This document shows, one piece after another, positions 41,896-49,950 of a stretch of 62,146 bases of DNA. Both the position numbers and the translations under genes were made by a program. How positions within the stretch are numbered: position 1 is the stretch's first letter; each line of letters starts with the position of its first letter. The notes below the pieces were generated by a model that had not been told where the DNA came from, did not search any database, and saw only the letters and a program-made list of their open reading frames with translations. The DNA is from Sphaerisporangium corydalis. Its GTDB lineage: Bacteria; Actinomycetota; Actinomycetes; Streptosporangiales; Streptosporangiaceae. The stretch spans positions 1 to 62,146 of the forward strand of contig NZ_JANZYP010000063.1 of the NCBI RefSeq assembly GCF_025506355.1, read 5' to 3'.

Positions 41896-42950
41896 TGCAT
41901 TCCCTTCATGGTGGTGGAAACATTGATCTTGGAAACGGAAAGCCGGCAGTTCTGCCAGGAGAAGAGCATTTCCACGCGGTCGCCCGCCGACAGCTCGATC
42001 GGCTCGACGAACGGGACGAAGGCCTGCATCCAGTGCGAGGCGAGGTTGTCCGGCGAGTTGCGCAGCACGATGCCGCCGCCCAGCGACATCTCGAACCAGA
42101 CGACCATGCCGTGGGCGACGCCGTCCTCGGCCGCGTGCAGTTCCACCTCGGCCGAGCCGTCCGCCGCCGAGCCCCTGGCGAAGTCGAACGAGCACAGTTC
42201 GGCGGTCGGCGAGAGCACCCGGTGCGGCCAGGTGTTCAGGCGCACCGGGAAGTGACCGCGGGTCGCGAGCCCGTTGAGCAGACCCACGTCGAAGCCGCCG
42301 GCGAACTGGACCCGATTGAGCCGGTCCACCGCGACGCTGTCCAGGAGCGCGCCGAACACCCGGCCCGACTCCGGCAGCAGGACCCCGCCGGGGGCCAGCA
42401 GGTGCTCGCGGGCGTGCTCGACCGTCGGCAGCACCCCCTCGCCGATCAGGCCGCAGTCGACGATCTCCGACACGATCAGGTCGGCCCGCCGGGGCATGTC
42501 CACCCCGACCACCAGGTCGACCGACCGCTTGGCCACCACGGTGATCACGTCCGACAGGCCGTGCTTGGCGACGATCTGGCGGGTCACCTCGGCCAGCATC
42601 GGGTTCTGCTCGCAGGTGGTGACCGAGGCCGCACCGGCGCGGGCGACCATCATGGCCAGCAGCCCCGTGCCGGAGCCGATGTCCAGCACGTGCGCGTTCG
42701 GGGGGAGCACGCGCTCCAGCGCCACCGCGTAGGCGTCGCTGCGCTCCAGGTCGTTCAGCATGGCGAAGTGCCAGCGCGGCACCGAGCGGATCGCCGCGGC
42801 GAGGGCGGCCTCGTCGGGTTCGCCGCTCCCGCCCCCGGTGGCCAGCATGTCGCGGATCGTGTCCATGGATTCCCGCGCCGAGTCCAGCGCGGTCTGCATG
42901 GACGCCAGTAAGAGGCGAGCGTTCAACCCGTTCTCTGATGTGCTCAGCAT
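41892..42950 (-). CDS. sznE: PRMT7-like arginine N-methyltransferase (SznE type)
   Basis: 352 residues from ATG 42950 with GGAG nine bases upstream; a TTG at 42989 opens the frame further but is less likely. Motif I is VLDIGSGTGLLAMMVARAGA. The double-E loop SEIVDCGLIGEGVLP matches protein arginine methyltransferases of the PRMT7 kind, which monomethylate. In streptozotocin biosynthesis SznE is an N-omega-methyltransferase for free L-arginine that feeds SznF. This gene is coupled to the sznF homolog by GTGA overlap, so the same step is the best assignment. It is the first gene of the biosynthetic run. Confidence 0.88.
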   Translation of the reverse strand: MLSTSENGLNARLLLASMQTALDSARESMDTIRDMLATGGGSGEPDEAALAAAIRSVPRWHFAMLNDLERSDAYAVALERVLPPNAHVLDIGSGTGLLAMMVARAGAASVTTCEQNPMLAEVTRQIVAKHGLSDVITVVAKRSVDLVVGVDMPRRADLIVSEIVDCGLIGEGVLPTVEHAREHLLAPGGVLLPESGRVFGALLDSVAVDRLNRVQFAGGFDVGLLNGLATRGHFPVRLNTWPHRVLSPTAELCSFDFARGSAADGSAEVELHAAEDGVAHGMVVWFEMSLGGGIVLRNSPDNLASHWMQAFVPFVEPIELSAGDRVEMLFSWQNCRLSVSKINVSTTMKGMQ

Positions 42951-43478
42951 CTGTTCGTCTCCGTATTCCGAGCGTGATGGGACGTTCAAGGGCGTTGCGG
43001 CGGCATGGGGCCGGCACGAAGGCCGGGTGACAGGGCCGGCGGCCGGGTGACCGGGCCGGGTGACAGGGTTGACCGGACCGCGCGGCCGGGTGGACGGGCC
43101 TGCGGTCGGCGAAGGGACCCGCGGACATGGGCGTCCGTCTCCGCGGGCGGGTGGTGACTTCAGGGATCGGCGGCCGTATCACCCTGTTCGAGCGCACGAC
43201 GGAACACACCTGAGAGGCTTTGGCACGGATTCCTCCCGTGCCGGTCCAACGGCGTATTCCGGATTCGCGCGCGTTTCGGCCGGACAGGGCGAACGCGGGT
43301 CGCGAAACCGCACATGACAGGCGCCGGCCTCAAGGCGGGCGCGGGAGACGAGCCGGGTGCGGCCGGCTCGTCAGTCGGGAGCGTGGGCACGGGCGGCGCG
43401 CGGCGCGGCCCTGACCGCCGGGTCGGCGGTGGTCGCGGGCGCCGGCTATGGCGTGCCGGAAACCGTCACATCATGACG

Positions 43479-43763
43479 TCAGAAGGCCGTGCGACCCGCT
43501 TCCGCAAGATGCGACGGCATGCGTTCACTCGGCGTGGCCGAGGGCGCCGGCATGGCGCCGGCGGGGAGGACCGCGATGGACGGGGAGAGCGCGGGCGGCG
43601 CGTCATCCGCGGCCATGGACGGACGGTCCTGCGGTTCCGGCGTCGTCGCCGGGAAGGCGCCGCGCGCGGCGGGCCTGATGTTCTCCTGACCGGCCCCCCG
43701 GCCGATCGAGACGTTCGGTCCGGCGGAGAGCGCGGTGGAGCCTAGAGCGATGAGTAAAGCCAC
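43479..43763 (-). CDS. Possible small secreted protein
   Basis: 94 residues from GTG 43763, with AAAGGGG about nine bases upstream. The start ALLIALGSTALSAGPNVS looks like the hydrophobic core and cleavage site of a signal peptide. In-frame codons just upstream (STSKGIALV) would supply the missing positive charge but contain no ATG, GTG or TTG. The rest is Ala/Pro-rich without Cys. It resembles nothing I know. It may be a real exported peptide or a chance frame. Confidence 0.3.
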   Translation of the reverse strand: MALLIALGSTALSAGPNVSIGRGAGQENIRPAARGAFPATTPEPQDRPSMAADDAPPALSPSIAVLPAGAMPAPSATPSERMPSHLAEAGRTAF

Positions 43764-44487
43764 AAGAGCGATCCCCTTTGACGTGCTCGCCAGCTTTGAA
43801 TCTCGACGGCGGCCGGAGCCGGGAACGAAACTCGATCGCGATCATCGCGGTCTTATTCAATTCCTGGTTTTCACTTGCGCCGTCTTGACAATGTCGAGAG
43901 TAGCACCCGGATTCGGGAGTTCGCCAACCTGATCTTTTTGTCAATCGCTTATTACCGGGCCCGTAGGCGCAGATCACGTTTTCACAAACTCCATTCACAT
44001 CTTCACAAACCGCGGCGCCGGGCGGCCGGACCCGGGGAATTGGGCGGCCAACAATGGCGGCCCTAACCCGCCGGGACCCGCCGTTCACCGCCGCCTCCGG
44101 CCGCCGGGCCCGCCACCTGGGCGGACACGGCCGGGGCGTGCGGTGACACCGGCCCGCTACCCCCGCCGCCGGCCTGGCGCCGTGTGACGCGTGGTGCGGA
44201 AGTGAACGGGCGCCGCGCCGAACAGCGCATTCAGGCCCACCATGAATGGAACGGTGAAGCCTGCCGTCCGGCAGACGTCCGGCGCCCGTCCGGCGAGATC
44301 GTCCACGCGGCGGGCCGGTGCCGAGGGCGGGCGCCGTTTCAGCCGTCGGCGAACCGGCGGAGCCCTCCCGCGGGCCGGTTTCCGTCGGCCGCGACCCGCT
44401 ATCTACGGCCGACAGGCGTCCGGGTGACTCAGCCGCGCCGCCCGCACCCCGATGATGACCCACCGGACCCGACCGCTCGCGAGCTCC

Positions 44488-44509
44488 TAACTTACGCTAG
44501 CGTAGGTTA
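44488..44509. promoter_or_regulatory. 22-bp palindrome, likely TetR-type operator
   Basis: TAACTTACGCTAGCGTAGGT followed by TA is an inverted repeat with one mismatched pair, centred on TACGCTAGCGTA. It ends 31 nt before the desaturase start. TTACG...CGTAA palindromes are typical TetR-family operators and are known before actinobacterial lipid genes. Confidence 0.65.
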
Positions 44510-44539
44510 CGGAATCGTAGCCAAAACGGGGGCAATCCT

Positions 44540-45478
44540 TTGCGTGAGTACGGTGAGACCGAACTGCTGATCGAGCTGGAGCCGGTGGTGGCCGGTGAGC
44601 TGGACCGGCATCTCAAGGTGGCCAAGGAATGGTTCCCGCACGAGTACGTCCCCTGGTCGCGGGGACGCGACTACGACGGCGTCTTCGGCGGCGCGGCCTG
44701 GGCCGAGAAGGACTCGGCGATCCCCGAGGAGGCGCGGGTCTCCCTCATCGTCAACCTGCTGACCGAGGACAACCTGCCCAGCTACCACCACGAGATCGCC
44801 GCCACCTTCGGCCGGGACGCCGCCTGGGGCACCTGGGTGCACCGGTGGACCGCCGAGGAGGGCCGCCACGGCACCGCCATCCGCGACTACCTGACCGTCA
44901 CCCGCGCCGTCGACCCGGTGGCCCTGGAACGTGCCCGCATGCTGCACATGGGAGAGGGCTTCACCAACTCCTACGAAGGCGTCCTGCACTCACTGGCCTA
45001 CGTCTCCTTCCAGGAGCTGGCCACCCGCGTGTCCCACCGCAACACCGGCAGGGCCTCGAAGGACCCGGACTGCGAGCGCCTCCTCGCCCGCATCGCCGCC
45101 GACGAGAACCTGCACATGCTCTTCTATCGCAACCTGCTCCACGCGGCCTTCGAGCTCACCCCGAGCCAGACCATGCGCGCCGTCGCCGACGTGGTCACCA
45201 CCTTCCAGATGCCCGGCACCGGCATCGAAGGCTTCACGCGCAAGGCCATGACCATCGCCAACGCGGGCATCTACGACCTGCGCCTGCACCTCGACGACGT
45301 CCTCATGCCGGTGTTGCGTCAATGGTCGGTCTTCGACCGCACCGACCTCGACCCTGAGGCGGAGAAGGCGCGCGAGGTGCTCGCGGACTTCCTGTCCCGC
45401 CTGGAGGTCTCCGCCTCCCGTTTCGTCGATCGCCGCGAATCCCGCCGCGCCCGGTTGACCGCCGTCGCACCCGCCTGA
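44540..45478 (+). CDS. Acyl-ACP desaturase (ferritin-like diiron)
   Basis: 312 residues from TTG 44540, with GGGGG eight bases upstream. No ATG or GTG lies nearby in frame. Both diiron EExxH-type motifs are present: EEGRH in WTAEEGRHGTAIRDYL and DENLH in AADENLHMLFYRNLL, plus Glu in NLLTEDNLPSYH. The family (PF03405) introduces a double bond into ACP-bound fatty acids for membrane fluidity. It is preceded by a strong palindrome, implying repressor control. It is divergent from the nitrosourea-type cluster and probably unrelated to it. Confidence 0.92.
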   Translation: MREYGETELLIELEPVVAGELDRHLKVAKEWFPHEYVPWSRGRDYDGVFGGAAWAEKDSAIPEEARVSLIVNLLTEDNLPSYHHEIAATFGRDAAWGTWVHRWTAEEGRHGTAIRDYLTVTRAVDPVALERARMLHMGEGFTNSYEGVLHSLAYVSFQELATRVSHRNTGRASKDPDCERLLARIAADENLHMLFYRNLLHAAFELTPSQTMRAVADVVTTFQMPGTGIEGFTRKAMTIANAGIYDLRLHLDDVLMPVLRQWSVFDRTDLDPEAEKAREVLADFLSRLEVSASRFVDRRESRRARLTAVAPA

Positions 45479-45560
45479 CCGATATCGCGCTCGCCTGACC
45501 GCTGCCGCGCCCGCCTGACCGCTGCCGCGCCGCGCCTGACCACCGCCCCGCCCGCCTGGC
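45475..45560. repeat. ~21-bp tandem repeats after the desaturase
   Basis: Four imperfect units related to GCCTGACCGCTGCCGCGCCC start at the desaturase stop codon, and each contains an in-frame-like CCTGACC. They look like copies of the gene's final codons and stop, suggesting slippage. No coding role is seen. Confidence 0.6.
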
Positions 45561-45722
45561 GGCTGTCGCCACGAGCGGTTGACCCGGACAAACGACCCAC
45601 ACCACGCCGTTCCGGGCTCCTCACCGGGGAGCCCGCCCACTCCCGAGTAAAATCTCGTCCTCCCTGTGAAAACCCCCCTCCACGATAGGAATACCCATAC
45701 CGTGTGGGGGGTTGTCGCCGTC

Positions 45723-46421
45723 ATGGCAACTCTCGGATTGATCGGTAGCGGATACATCGGCGGCACCCTCGCCCGGCTGGCCGTCGCGGCCGGCCTGGAC
45801 GTCGTGCTGAGCAACTCCCGGGGCCCGGAGACACTGGCCTCGCTCGTCGAGGAACTCGGCCCGCGCGCCCGCGCCGCCACCCCGGCCGAGGCCGGGGCGG
45901 CAGGAGACTGGGTCGTGGTGACCGTCCCGCTGGGCGTCTACCTCAAGGTGCCGGTGGAACCGCTGGCCGGCAAGGTCGTCCTGGACACCAACAACTACTA
46001 CCCGGAGCGCGACGGGAAGATCCCGGAACTGGACGAAGGCTCGGCCACCTCCAGCGAATTGCTCCAGCGGCACCTGCCGGACTCCAAGGTCGTCAAGGCC
46101 TTCAACAACATCTACTACAAGCACCTGCTCTCTCTCGCCCGCCCCGCCGGCTCCCCCGACCGCTCCGCCCTGCTGATCGCCGGCGACGACCCCGAGGCCA
46201 CCGCCTCGGCGACGGCGCTCCTGGACACTCTCGGTTTCGACGCCGTGAACACCGGCACACTCGCCGAAAGCTGGCGCTTCCAGCCCGGCACCCCCGCCTA
46301 CGGCGTGCCCTACCTCAAGGACCCGCAGAACGTCACCAACCTGGACGCCGACCCCGGCGTCCCCACCGACGCCACCACCCTGCGAACCGCCCTGTCCGCC
46401 GCCACCCGCCCCACGACCTGA
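45723..46421 (+). CDS. NADP/F420-dependent oxidoreductase (PF03807)
   Basis: 232 residues from ATG 45723; the frame extends to 45666 without better support. The Rossmann motif LIGSGYIGGTLARLA opens the protein and NSRGPETL follows, consistent with NADP phosphate binding. DTNNYYPERDGKIPELD and VKAFNNIYYKHL are typical of the F420:NADP oxidoreductase-like group. Many of these proteins use NADPH alone on an unknown partner. The gene appears monocistronic. Confidence 0.88.
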   Translation: MATLGLIGSGYIGGTLARLAVAAGLDVVLSNSRGPETLASLVEELGPRARAATPAEAGAAGDWVVVTVPLGVYLKVPVEPLAGKVVLDTNNYYPERDGKIPELDEGSATSSELLQRHLPDSKVVKAFNNIYYKHLLSLARPAGSPDRSALLIAGDDPEATASATALLDTLGFDAVNTGTLAESWRFQPGTPAYGVPYLKDPQNVTNLDADPGVPTDATTLRTALSAATRPTT

Positions 46422-46593
46422 CCTTCCCGCCGACGTCGCCTCGCCACCTTCCCAGGTGGCGAGGCGCAGGACGGCACCAGCGCTCTCGTGCGGCAGCGAG
46501 GCGCCATTGATACCTCCGCATCTCACCTGAATCGCCCGCCCTGCACTACTCTCACCCAAGTTGATCTGTTTCAACGACGGGACGAAAAGGGCC

Positions 46594-47583
46594 GTGACTC
46601 AGGCATCGGAGGCGGGATCCGCTCCCCGCATCGCGGCGGCGCTCCGGTTCGGCGCGGCCCTGACCACGGCCGGACCGGTCCTGCTGGCCGTGTCAGGACT
46701 CGGGCGGCAGACCAAGGAGTGGTTCTGCTCCGGCCCCTGGATCGAGCCCGCCGCCGCGCAGACGGCGGCGTGGGAGCTGACCAACTGGGCCGGCCTGCTG
46801 CTGCCGGCCGTCCTCGCCGGCCTGCTGCTCCACGGGCCACGCCGCTCGAACGCGATCGCCCTGTCGGCGATCGGCTCGGTCCTCGCGCTCGAACTGTGGT
46901 CGGCGGTCGTCTGGCCGGGCACCGACCTGTGCACCGGGGAGCCGCTGCCGATCGCGCTGCCCTGGACCACGATCGGCTGCTACCTCGCGGCGATGGTGTC
47001 CCTTCTCCTGGTGGCCCGTTCGCCGTGGCCATCCGGCCGGCACCGTACAGTCCTGTGGGCGGCCGCGGCCGCTGCGTCGGCGTGGTGGACGGCGACCTGC
47101 CGTCTCCCGTCGATCCCGCAACCGACGGATCGGACGCTTCGCGTGGTCTACGAGCCCGCGGGCTCGGTCTGGGACGCCGCCCTGTACTGGATCTGGGACG
47201 CAGAAACGGCCGGCCTCCCCCTCATGGTCGTCGTGCTGGCGGCCGCGGCCAGCGCCGCCGCCCCCGGCCGTGCCGGACGATGGGCCGGCGCCGTGGCCGC
47301 CGGGATCCTGCTCGCCATCGCGTCGGCGGATGTCGCGGCGATCGCCGCCACCGGACATTACGTCAAGGCGCTCAACCCCGGCCTGGTCGGATGGCATCTG
47401 GTTCTCGCGGCGCTTCTCGTCGTGGCGGCGATCCGGAGACGCCGCCTGACCGTGCCCCGCTTCGACGGCCTTCGCTCCTTGTGGAGCCGGATCCCCCGGA
47501 GGACCAGGGACCTCGCCGGGTTGATCGTGATCGTGGTCGCGGCGGTCTGGATCGTCGCCGCGACCTTCATGCCTCTCTCATAA
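46594..47583 (+). CDS. Polytopic membrane protein of unknown function
   Basis: About 329 residues from GTG 46594 (GAAAAGGG upstream). The frame extends to TTG 46561. Eight or so hydrophobic segments are visible, including GAALTTAGPVLLAVSGLG, LLLPAVLAGLLL, IGCYLAAMVSLLLVA, VVVLAAAASAAA and LIVIVVAAVWIVAATF. A loop with Trp-rich motifs (WIWDAET) lies mid-protein. No family is recognised and no catalytic motif stands out. The neighbours give no functional hint. Confidence 0.75.
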   Translation: MTQASEAGSAPRIAAALRFGAALTTAGPVLLAVSGLGRQTKEWFCSGPWIEPAAAQTAAWELTNWAGLLLPAVLAGLLLHGPRRSNAIALSAIGSVLALELWSAVVWPGTDLCTGEPLPIALPWTTIGCYLAAMVSLLLVARSPWPSGRHRTVLWAAAAAASAWWTATCRLPSIPQPTDRTLRVVYEPAGSVWDAALYWIWDAETAGLPLMVVVLAAAASAAAPGRAGRWAGAVAAGILLAIASADVAAIAATGHYVKALNPGLVGWHLVLAALLVVAAIRRRRLTVPRFDGLRSLWSRIPRRTRDLAGLIVIVVAAVWIVAATFMPLS

Positions 47584-47605
47584 GGCGGGCCCTTGCCGGG
47601 CGGCG

Positions 47606-47818
47606 TCAGGCGTACAGGAACCAGAAGTTGTACTGGGGGACGCAGCTGTAGGAGGTCCACCAACCGCTCGTGATGCCGAGGTCGCCGACCCGGCGGCAGT
47701 CCCAGTCGTAGTAGTAGACGTTCCGGAGCGTGTCGGCGTTCGCGGGCGCCGCGCCGATGGACAGGCCGATGCCGGCGGCCAGGACTACGGAGACCAGCAG
47801 ATTGCGTACTTTGCGCAT
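47606..47818 (-). CDS. Small secreted protein, two cysteines
   Basis: 70 residues, ATG 47818, AGGAGG six bases upstream. The N-terminus MRKVRNLLVSVVLAAGIGLS is a clear Sec signal peptide, cleaved near ANA-DT. The mature peptide of about 42 residues is rich in aromatic residues (NVYYYDWDCRRV, SGWWTSYSC, YNFWFLYA) with two Cys that could form one disulfide. Not a family I recognise. Its tail-to-tail arrangement with the membrane protein gene (23 bp apart) shows an independent unit. Confidence 0.8.
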   Translation of the reverse strand: MRKVRNLLVSVVLAAGIGLSIGAAPANADTLRNVYYYDWDCRRVGDLGITSGWWTSYSCVPQYNFWFLYA

Positions 47819-48044
47819 CCATCCTCCTGCGTGGTGACGTCGCCGGCGTCACGCGGACCGCTTCGACCAGGCCGGCGAGCGCCAGAAGCATCGCACCGGC
47901 GCCAGGCCGTGGCCAGGTCACGCCACCCGCCTCCGCCGGCCCCGGGAGAGTCAGGGGGGATGACCTGGCCGGGCAGGAGTGGAGTCGCGCGGTCGAGGTG
48001 AAACGTTCACCGAACCGGCTACGGGCACCGTGGGCGGACGGAGA

Positions 48045-48422
48045 TCATCCACCGTAGGGGCGTGTGATGATCTCCAGGTTGTGGCCGTCTGGGCCGGGCC
48101 AGTACAGGCCGCGCCCGCCGTCGTTGGTGTTGATCTCGCCGGGACGGCGGCGGTAGGGGTCGGCCCAGAACTCCAGCCCCCGGGCCTTGACGCGGCCCCA
48201 GATCTGGTCGAACTCCTCCTCGCCGACCAGGAAGGCGTAGTGCTGGGGATGCACCGGGCCGTCGACCTGGAGGACGTCGAGCGAGACGTCGTTGTCGACG
48301 GTGACGACACGGAACGGCCCGAAGGTCGGCGCGGGCGCGAGCCCGAGGATGTCGACGAGGAAATCGGCGGTGAGGTCCCGGTCGCGGGCCTCGACGATGG
48401 TGTGGTTCAGCCGCACGGACAT
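48045..48422 (-). CDS. VOC-family dioxygenase-like protein
   Basis: 125 residues, ATG 48422. The vicinal oxygen chelate fold is evident: RLNHTIVEARDRDLTADFLV at the start, HYAFLVGEEEFDQIWGRV in the middle and YWPGPDGHNLEIITRPYG at the end, with His7, His in HYAF and the final Glu as possible metal ligands. It is divergent from a MarR regulator with repeated half-sites between them, so it is probably the regulator's target. A detoxification role is likely but unproven. Confidence 0.88.
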   Translation of the reverse strand: MSVRLNHTIVEARDRDLTADFLVDILGLAPAPTFGPFRVVTVDNDVSLDVLQVDGPVHPQHYAFLVGEEEFDQIWGRVKARGLEFWADPYRRRPGEINTNDGGRGLYWPGPDGHNLEIITRPYGG

Positions 48423-48541
48423 GTCGGATTCCTCTCAGGACGCGGACGGGGCCGCGATCGGGGACAGTTGGGTGACGAAGAGCATGGTCCGGTAGCGGTC
48501 CAGCCACTGCCCCTTGCGGACGCCCTCGTTCACCCTCCAAA

Positions 48542-48590
48542 GATTAGACATCAAACGATTAGGCGTCAATCCGTAAGATGTCTATCGATT
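48542..48590. promoter_or_regulatory. Repeated MarR-type half-sites in divergent promoter
   Basis: Two direct copies, GATTAGACATCAAAC (48542) and GATTAGGCGTCAATC (48557), are followed by an inverted copy GATGTCTATCGATT (48577). AGACATC (48546-48552) and GATGTCT (48577-48583) form a perfect inverted repeat. The site overlaps the start region of the MarR gene at 48607 and faces the VOC gene. Autoregulation is likely. Confidence 0.6.
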
Positions 48591-48606
48591 GCGCTAGGCT
48601 GCCGTC

Positions 48607-49056
48607 ATGGACTCACCACCGTCCCCGCCGATCGGGCTGGCGCTGAGCCGAGCGGCCAAGATCGTCGGCCGGGCGTTCGACGAATGCCTCTCCGCCGCGG
48701 GCGGCTCCCTGCCGACCTGGTTGATCATGATCTCGCTCAAGACCCACCGGCTCGGCAACCAGCGCGAGCTCGCCGCCGCCGTGGGAATCGAGGGCGCGAC
48801 GCTCACCCACCACCTCAACGCCATGGAGACCAAGGGCCTGGTGACCCGCCGCCGCGACCCCGCCAACCGGCGGATCCACGTGGTCGAGCTCACCGACGAA
48901 GGCGAGCGCCTGTTCCACCGCCTCCGAGCCGCCGCCCAGGCCCACGACGAACGCCTCCGCACCGGCCTCACCCCCGCCGACCTCACCACCCTCACCCACG
49001 TACTAACCCAAATGACCCACAACGTCGCAGCGGACGACGGGGGGCCGGACGCATGA
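48607..49056 (+). CDS. MarR-family transcriptional regulator
   Basis: 149 residues, ATG 48607. The winged helix is visible as QRELAAAVGIEGATLTHHLN (recognition helix) and GLVTRRRDPANRRIHVVELT (wing), flanked by dimerisation helices. MarR proteins usually repress a neighbouring gene and respond to small aromatic ligands. The gene is divergent from the VOC gene, and its stop overlaps the MazG start by ATGA, so the two are co-expressed. Confidence 0.93.
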   Translation: MDSPPSPPIGLALSRAAKIVGRAFDECLSAAGGSLPTWLIMISLKTHRLGNQRELAAAVGIEGATLTHHLNAMETKGLVTRRRDPANRRIHVVELTDEGERLFHRLRAAAQAHDERLRTGLTPADLTTLTHVLTQMTHNVAADDGGPDA

Positions 49057-49409
49057 GCGAGCTGGAAGAACTGACCACCCGGATGCGGGGGTTCGTGCGG
49101 GCGAGGGACTGGGAGCAGTTCCATACGCCGAAGAATCTGGCGATGGCGCTGGCCGGGGAGGTCGGGGAGTTGGTCGCGGAGCTGCAGTGGCTGACGCCCG
49201 CGGAGGCGTCGGAGGTCATGGCGGATCCCGAGGCGGCCGGGCGCCTGCGGTCCGAGATCGGCGACGTGACGCTCTATCTGGTACGGCTGGCCGACACCCT
49301 GGGCATCGACCTGGTCGCGGCGGCCAACACCAAACTCGACGAAAGCGACCGGCGCTACACCGTGGAGGGCTACCGGGGGTCTGCCAGGAAGGCGCCGCCG
49401 CTCGTCTGA
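49053..49409 (+). CDS. MazG-like nucleotide pyrophosphohydrolase
   Basis: 118 residues from ATG 49053, coupled to the MarR gene by ATGA. The all-alpha NTP-PPase motif ExxE...ExxD is present: LAGEVGELVAELQWL and RSEIGDVTLYLVRLAD. Single-domain MazG-like enzymes (MazG, RS21-C6 type) hydrolyse non-canonical or excess NTPs to NMP and pyrophosphate. KLDESDRRYTVEGYRGSARK at the C-terminus is typical of the RS21-C6/dCTPase branch. Confidence 0.92.
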   Translation: MSELEELTTRMRGFVRARDWEQFHTPKNLAMALAGEVGELVAELQWLTPAEASEVMADPEAAGRLRSEIGDVTLYLVRLADTLGIDLVAAANTKLDESDRRYTVEGYRGSARKAPPLV

Positions 49410-49470
49410 ACACCCCGGTTGACCTGGGGCGATGCGCGGGCCGGCCGGATGGGCCGGTATGTCACTTCCC

Positions 49471-49950
49471 GTGGTGGCAGGAAGTGGTCACGGGCGGGCA
49501 GCTTGCTGCCGTCCGTTCATCTGGATCGGGGCCTCGGATTCCCGCATTGTTGTAAGTGCGAGAACAAAACAACAGCCCTCCAGAAAAGGAACACGAAAAT
49601 GACGAACACCGCCACCGCCAAGAACACCGCCACCCGCGCCGCCGGCACCACCTGGGACTCCTTCACCCGCACCGCCGGAACCACCTGGGACACCTTCGGC
49701 CGCACCCCCGGCACCACCTGGGACTAACAAATCAGAGAATTCTGGAGAACGTCCCAGATCCGATTTCATTCAATGACAAGAACCCAATAATCGAAACCGA
49801 CCAGACCATATCAGCTCCACGGCATCGAAATCTCGTACCACAGCAGTAGATCAGCCCGGTAGGCCGACTAAGTCCCTCTTGATTCAGATAAGAATCGACG
49901 GCATCGGCGACCATCAGCAAGAAGCGACACCCCCCTCCCGCACCGCCCTT
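49471..49950 (+). repeat. Direct duplication unit 1 around a GTTWD peptide gene
   Basis: About 260 bp (49475-49730) is nearly identical to 50201-50456, offset 726 bp. The following 200 bp is related but diverged, with CCCTCTTGATTCAG and TAAGAATCGACGGCATCGGC conserved. The unit holds a leader with the hairpin GGCAGC-TT-GCTGCC, the ribosome site AAAAGGA and the 42-codon gene at 49599. Confidence 0.85.
49599..49727 (+). CDS. 42-residue GTTWD-repeat peptide, copy 1
   Basis: ATG 49599 follows AAAAGGA by eight bases. The stop is TAA 49727. The peptide opens MTNTATAKNTATRA and then has three repeats with an 11-residue period, AAGTTWDSFTR, TAGTTWDTFGR and TPGTTWD, ending exactly on Asp. It has only Thr, Ala, Gly, Trp, Asp, Phe and a few Arg/Lys, and no Cys or signal peptide. 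The repeated core with a short leader recalls multi-core precursor peptides, but no modifying enzyme is adjacent. Copy 2 at 50325 differs by one residue, showing selection on the protein. Not recognised as a known family. Confidence 0.65.
   Translation: MTNTATAKNTATRAAGTTWDSFTRTAGTTWDTFGRTPGTTWD

Larger units (their letters stand above)
42951..44539. other. 1.6-kb gene-poor region upstream of the cluster
   Basis: Open frames on both strands are Arg/Gly/Pro-rich and mostly lack ribosome sites. The two things I would keep are a possible small secreted protein on the minus strand (43479-43763) and a 22-bp palindrome before the desaturase (44488-44509). The stretch 43850-44000 has lower GC and may contain the promoter for transcription of the cluster or of the small gene. 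I could not fix -35/-10 boxes. Confidence 0.5.

Noticed and set aside
43603-44463. 286-residue minus-strand frame in the cluster's upstream gap
   Set aside because: Arg/Gly/Pro-rich with no domain or start signal. It overlaps the better small secreted candidate.
44540-45478. Acyl-ACP desaturase as part of the biosynthetic cluster
   Set aside because: Opposite strand, separated by 1.6 kb, with its own palindromic operator. It is a normal membrane-lipid gene in actinomycetes.
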